The notes under the pieces: model-generated
The model's database searches: none
What the model was told of the DNA's origin: nothing
Seen by the model: the letters and a program-made list of their open reading frames with translations, nothing else
Program-made: the position numbers and the translations under genes
From: Leifsonia sp. Root4
GTDB taxonomy: Bacteria > Actinomycetota > Actinomycetes > Actinomycetales > Microbacteriaceae
Direction: 5' to 3'
Assembly: GCF_001425085.1 (NCBI RefSeq)
Contig: NZ_LMDN01000002.1
Location: 583,796-647,795 of the forward strand
Length of the DNA: 64,000 nucleotides
Shown: positions 60,833 to 64,000 of the stretch, piece by piece
How the letters are laid out: each line of letters opens with the position of its first letter
How positions within the stretch are numbered: position 1 is the stretch's first letter

Positions 60833-62208
60833 GGCGTGCTGAAGCTGGTCATGCCGTCTGCGCCCTGCCAGATGGAGATGAGCCCGGGCAGCAATGACCC
60901 GCGGATCGTCGCCCGGGTCAGCCCGACACCGCGTGTGGCGAGATCACTGGACGTGATTCCGCCCTTGCCGATCAGGTAGCTCGGGCGAGAACGGGCAAGG
61001 AGGGCGCTGGTGACCTCGACGAGGGCCGAAGACACCTCGCGGGCAATGCGCAGGCTTTCACTCGGATCGGCGCCGTCCACTCGAGCGCGGGACGTCGAGA
61101 TGACCACGTCGCGTCCGCGCAACAGCTGTGCTGCACGCTCGACCAGCGCCGACGTCACCTCTTTCGAGTCGCTCTGCGCGAGCAACGACGGAACGTCGAG
61201 CACCAGGTGCTCGACACCCGCGTCGGTGCTGACCAGGTGTGCGAGCTGACGGCTGCTCAGCGGGACGTGCGAGCCGACGACCACGAGGCCGTGCGGGGTT
61301 GCGGGGCAGCTTGCGGCGATCGCCGCGGCAACAACCTCGCGAGGCAAGGCCTCGGGCGACGGCTGAGCGAGCCGTGCGCGGAGGAGGCCGGGACTGGTTC
61401 GGTACACGATCTTGTGCCCGAGCTCTTCGGCGGCGATCGCCGCGAGGGCGATGCAGCGCAGGTCGTTGTCGTCGACGGCATCGATCACGACGTGCGCCCC
61501 GGCGCCGTGAGCCATGATCGCAGCCACGAGTTCCGCGTGACCGCTTCGCACGAGGTCGAGCGGGATCACGGCCACGTCGGCTGCCCGGATCACCCCGTTG
61601 GACTGTTCTTCGATCCAGTCGCGGAGGTCAGAGGCCTCGTAGCCGAAGGTGGCGTCACGCGCAAAGCTCGAGGCTCCAGCGGGCGTGAACACTCCGCCCT
61701 CCTGAACCCAGTGAATGGCGTCGACCGTGATGCGGCCGGCATCGGGGAATGCCGGCACCAGGAGCACGGCATCCACCGCGCCCCAGCCGTTGTCGCGCAA
61801 CGAGCTCTCAACGACATCGATCTCGTGTGCGTAGTGACCGCGCAGTGTCGAGTCGCCTCGGCTGATGATCGCGTACGGCTCGCCCTGTGCAGCGGCATGC
61901 ACGGAGGCCAACGCCTCGGCGTTCCGGATCCGGGCCTCAGCGGGCTCGAGACTGCGGGTGTTCGTCAGCACGCAGATGCCCCGCCCCTCCTGCTCAAATG
62001 CCCATGCCAGATCCGAGGGTCGCCATTCCGTCACGACGGGCAGTCCGCTGACGCTCTGAGTTCCGGTTGGGTCGTCGTCGAGGATGATGACGCGTGCCCC
62101 TCGATCGACGGCGTCGCGGAGAGCGTCGTCGGCAACGACCCGAGACGGTCGCGCCCCGCGCAGGCGCCGCGTCAGCTCCTCCGGGTCATGCCCCGTGCTG
62201 GCCGTCAT
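60742..62208 (-). CDS. Four-carbon acid sugar kinase (DUF1537 family)
   Basis: A 488-residue kinase of the family that phosphorylates D-threonate/D-erythronate and similar acids. The N-terminal sugar domain has L-D-D-D-P-T-G-T-Q-S-V and T-N-T-R-S-L, with R-G-D-S-T-L-R-G-H; the ATP domain has V-V-G-S-H-V-P-L-S-S-R-Q and K-G-G-I-T-S-S-D. It is coupled by ATGA to the PdxA-like gene, which oxidises the phosphorylated product, the arrangement known for DtnK/PdxA2 in threonate catabolism. Its 3' end is antisense to the ROK C-terminus. Confidence 0.9.
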   Translation of the reverse strand: MTASTGHDPEELTRRLRGARPSRVVADDALRDAVDRGARVIILDDDPTGTQSVSGLPVVTEWRPSDLAWAFEQEGRGICVLTNTRSLEPAEARIRNAEALASVHAAAQGEPYAIISRGDSTLRGHYAHEIDVVESSLRDNGWGAVDAVLLVPAFPDAGRITVDAIHWVQEGGVFTPAGASSFARDATFGYEASDLRDWIEEQSNGVIRAADVAVIPLDLVRSGHAELVAAIMAHGAGAHVVIDAVDDNDLRCIALAAIAAEELGHKIVYRTSPGLLRARLAQPSPEALPREVVAAAIAASCPATPHGLVVVGSHVPLSSRQLAHLVSTDAGVEHLVLDVPSLLAQSDSKEVTSALVERAAQLLRGRDVVISTSRARVDGADPSESLRIAREVSSALVEVTSALLARSRPSYLIGKGGITSSDLATRGVGLTRATIRGSLLPGLISIWQGADGMTSFSTPYAIFPGNVGTDSSLSDAVAAFRAAANSTG

Positions 62209-63221
62209 CGAACCGTGAGCGATTCGGATGCCGCGGCGAGCGAGCGAGCGATCTCGTAGGCGTTGCGCATGGAATTGAGCGCTGCGGTGCCCTTCCCGAC
62301 CCGGTCGAAGGCTGTTCCATGTGCCGGGGTGCAGACGGCGACCCCGATCCCGCCTTCGATCGTCACGCCGCCATCGAATCCGATCATCTTCATCGCGATC
62401 TGTCCCTGGTCGTGGTACATCGTGACGACACCGTCAAAATCACCGTCGCGCGCGCGGAGGAACACCGTGTCGGCCGGGAACGGGCCGGTGACGTCGAGCC
62501 CGTCGGCGACAGCGGCCGCGATACCGGGCACGATCTCGTCGATCTCTTCTGTGCCGAACTTCCCGCCCTCGCCGCCATGGGGGTTCAGCGCGCAGACGGC
62601 GAGGCGCGGCGCGGGCACGCCGGAGGCCACGAGGTAGGTGTGAAGCAATCGGGCCACTGACGCGACCTTTTCTGCGGTGATAAGCATTGGCGCATTCCGA
62701 TGTGAGACGTGCGACGTCACCCGAGACGTCCACAGTCCCGCGATCGCATTCAGCTCGGACACCGTCCCCCTTGTGCCGAGCCGGTTCTCCAGCCAGCGAA
62801 GCTCGTCATTCTCGTGCATTCCCGCCAGGTGCAGGCTGGACTTGTTGAGTGGCGCAAAGACCACCGCGTCAATCTCACCAGCCTCGTGAGCTCGCAGCGC
62901 GAGGTCGAGATGATCGATTGCCCACTTTCCGCCGGCCTCCGATGCGGCGGCCACCGGCATGCCGCTGAAATCAAAGCCAGTGTCCACGATGCGAACGTTC
63001 GCGGACTGCTCGACCCGGCGGCGCTCACTCACGAGACCGGCATGCTGGAACGCCCGATCAAGCTCGTCGGCCGTGCTGAAGACCGTGACGTCGTGCGCAC
63101 TGTCGCCGGCGATCTCGACGAGAAGTTTCGCGAGCAGCTCCGGCCCGATGCCGGCCGGATCACCGGTGGTCAGTGCTACGCGGGCGGGTGTCGAGGAGGC
63201 GCTGGGCGGCGTGTTCTGCAT
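62205..63221 (-). CDS. PdxA2-like 4-phospho acid-sugar dehydrogenase
   Basis: A 338-residue PdxA-family dehydrogenase. T-T-G-D-P-A-G-I-G-P-E-L, A-P-L-N-K, S-H-V-S-H-R-N, N-P-H-G-G-E-G-G and Y-H-D-Q-G-Q (metal ligands) and H-G-T-A-F-D are present. Next to a DUF1537 kinase the expected reaction is oxidative decarboxylation of a 4-phospho-threonate/erythronate to dihydroxyacetone phosphate, not pyridoxine synthesis. The family can be misnamed pdxA. A palindrome lies 60 bases upstream. Confidence 0.9.
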   Translation of the reverse strand: MQNTPPSASSTPARVALTTGDPAGIGPELLAKLLVEIAGDSAHDVTVFSTADELDRAFQHAGLVSERRRVEQSANVRIVDTGFDFSGMPVAAASEAGGKWAIDHLDLALRAHEAGEIDAVVFAPLNKSSLHLAGMHENDELRWLENRLGTRGTVSELNAIAGLWTSRVTSHVSHRNAPMLITAEKVASVARLLHTYLVASGVPAPRLAVCALNPHGGEGGKFGTEEIDEIVPGIAAAVADGLDVTGPFPADTVFLRARDGDFDGVVTMYHDQGQIAMKMIGFDGGVTIEGGIGVAVCTPAHGTAFDRVGKGTAALNSMRNAYEIARSLAAASESLTVR

Positions 63222-63280
63222 GAGGTGTGTCAGGTCCTTTGGAGAGCGGATGGGGCCGGGAGCCGACCTGTCGTCACAAT

Positions 63281-63303
63281 ATCATTTCCATCGCGGAAAT
63301 AAT
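63281..63303. promoter_or_regulatory. Operator-like palindrome upstream of the kinase/PdxA2 unit
   Basis: ATTTCC (63284-63289), five bases, GGAAAT (63295-63300), extended by TAT/ATA outside. It is 60-80 bases before ATG 63221, in the leader of the unit, and is unlike the LmrA-type site at 63394. Confidence 0.6.
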
Positions 63304-63393
63304 AACGCCGCCCCCCGGCCACCTTGAGTCACGGCATCCACACCGCAGGGCCCAGCGCCGCGCGATCCCGGTCGACCGCTTGCAAAAATATAC

Positions 63394-63408
63394 AGACCGG
63401 TCTATTTT
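63394..63408 (+). promoter_or_regulatory. LmrA-type operator overlapping the TetR -10 box
   Basis: AGACCGGTCT (63394-63403) is a perfect palindrome like the ATAGACC-type site of LmrA/YxaF repressors. TATTTT (63403-63408), six bases before ATG 63415, is the likely -10, so the repressor should block its own leaderless gene. Confidence 0.75.
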
Positions 63409-63414
63409 TGCCAT

Positions 63415-64000
63415 ATGACATCTCTATCGAAGGGCGATGCGACCCGCCAGCGGCTGGCCGAATCGATGCTCGAGCTGATCCAGACCACGGGCTATCACGG
63501 CGCTGGCCTCAACGCGGTGCTCGAACACTCGGCGGCGCCCAAGGGTTCTCTGTACTTCCATTTCCCCGGTGGCAAGTCGGAGCTCGGGAGCGCAGCGATC
63601 GCACTGACCGCTGAACAGTTCACCTCCTCGATCACGACTGCCGTAGCGGCGACGAGCTCCACCGACGAGCTGATCGACGTCGTGGTGCACGAGCTCACGA
63701 GGCAGCTCCTCAGCAGCGACTATCGTGCGGGCTGCCCGGTCGCGGCCGTCACCCTCGATGCGGGCGCGGACGACGAGCAGCTGCGCACGGCATGCAGCGA
63801 GGCGTACGCCTCGTGGATCGCAACATTCTGGAACTACCTGGTGACCTTCGCCGACGACACGGCGGACACCGAAGGCTTGGCCACATCGGCCGTGTGCCTG
63901 ATCGAGGGCGCGCTCGTCGTGTGCCGCGCGCAACGCAGCACGGAGCCGCTCGAATCGGCATCTCGCACCCTGAAGACCCTTCTCGGGGCCCTCGGCGGCC
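63415..64000 (+). CDS. TetR regulator, LmrA/YxaF type (3' end outside window)
   Basis: One hundred ninety-five codons are visible without a stop. The helix-turn-helix is N-A-V-L-E-H-S-A-A-P-K-G-S-L-Y-F-H-F-P-G-G-K (about 33-54); the H-F-P-G-G-K variant and C-P-V-A-A-V-T-L motif mark the LmrA/YxaF group, which often control efflux pumps or quinone-response genes. It is divergent from the kinase/PdxA2 unit; its target is probably itself and genes beyond the window. Confidence 0.87.
   Translation, partial: MTSLSKGDATRQRLAESMLELIQTTGYHGAGLNAVLEHSAAPKGSLYFHFPGGKSELGSAAIALTAEQFTSSITTAVAATSSTDELIDVVVHELTRQLLSSDYRAGCPVAAVTLDAGADDEQLRTACSEAYASWIATFWNYLVTFADDTADTEGLATSAVCLIEGALVVCRAQRSTEPLESASRTLKTLLGALGG

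Noticed and set aside
62205-63221. Pyridoxine-biosynthesis PdxA
   Set aside because: The adjacent DUF1537 kinase and the absence of other pdx genes favour the acid-sugar branch (PdxA2).

Overview
The window is high-GC DNA with dense, short-spaced genes on both strands, actinobacterial regulators (GAF-ANTAR, GBL-receptor-like TetR, an HspR-type operator, many leaderless starts) and frequent GGATGCC/GGCATCC words. I read it as a chromosomal segment from an actinobacterium, most probably Microbacteriaceae (the DUF7882-like and DUF6766-like families and a lone diaminobutyrate aminotransferase fit). This is inference from gene content, not a database match. I see no rRNA, tRNA, CRISPR array, transposase, integrase or phage gene.

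Layout. 0-5.3 kb: tail of an arylsulfatase, an alkylsulfatase, and a leftward membrane operon headed by a DHA2-type efflux pump. 5.5-9.6 kb: SHOCT protein, DUF2252 protein, GAF-GGDEF cyclase, PPOX-fold protein, VanY-type lipoprotein. 9.6-16.8 kb: TetR and its divergent hydrolase with clear operators, then an MMPL transporter with a degenerate ABC-ATPase-like tail, a YhgE/Pip protein and an EI24/CysZ-like protein. 16.8-27.7 kb: glyoxalase-fold protein, YcaQ-like glycosylase, a ClpC-like AAA+ ATPase behind a HAIR-like operator, methyltransferase, GNAT, MpaB-like oxygenase, an extended SDR with divergent TetR and a double operator, and an orphan EctB-type aminotransferase.

27.9-40.6 kb is the most coherent accessory region: CsbD, acidic small proteins, a stress-type SDR, DUF6328, a DUF892-like ferritin-fold protein, a DUF6766 protein with a probable leaderless micropeptide, three paralogues of a roughly 105-residue family, two GAF-ANTAR regulators, and then Ku, LigD and topoisomerase IB. 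I interpret it as a stress-survival and double-strand-break repair island.

40.6-53.9 kb: a two-gene unit for 10-methyl branched fatty acids (tmsB/tmsA type), a GBL-receptor-like TetR with an ARE-like operator, YdeI, bifunctional nuclease, hydrolase, DUF3237, CinA, CorA, a formate/nitrite channel, DeoR with divergent DUF4406 protein, GNAT, HxlR with divergent NmrA, NIPSNAP. 53.9-64 kb: an alpha-galactoside operon (GH36, two permeases, binding lipoprotein, no ATPase) with a divergent ROK regulator, then a four-carbon acid sugar kinase/PdxA2 pair and an LmrA-type TetR cut by the window end.

Recurring themes: short tandem arrays overlapping stop codons (7.35, 9.6, 22.5, 28.1 kb), -10 boxes exactly six bases before start codons (leaderless transcripts), and mini-ORFs whose stop overlaps the next start as ATGA. 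No intergenic gap exceeds about 300 bases.
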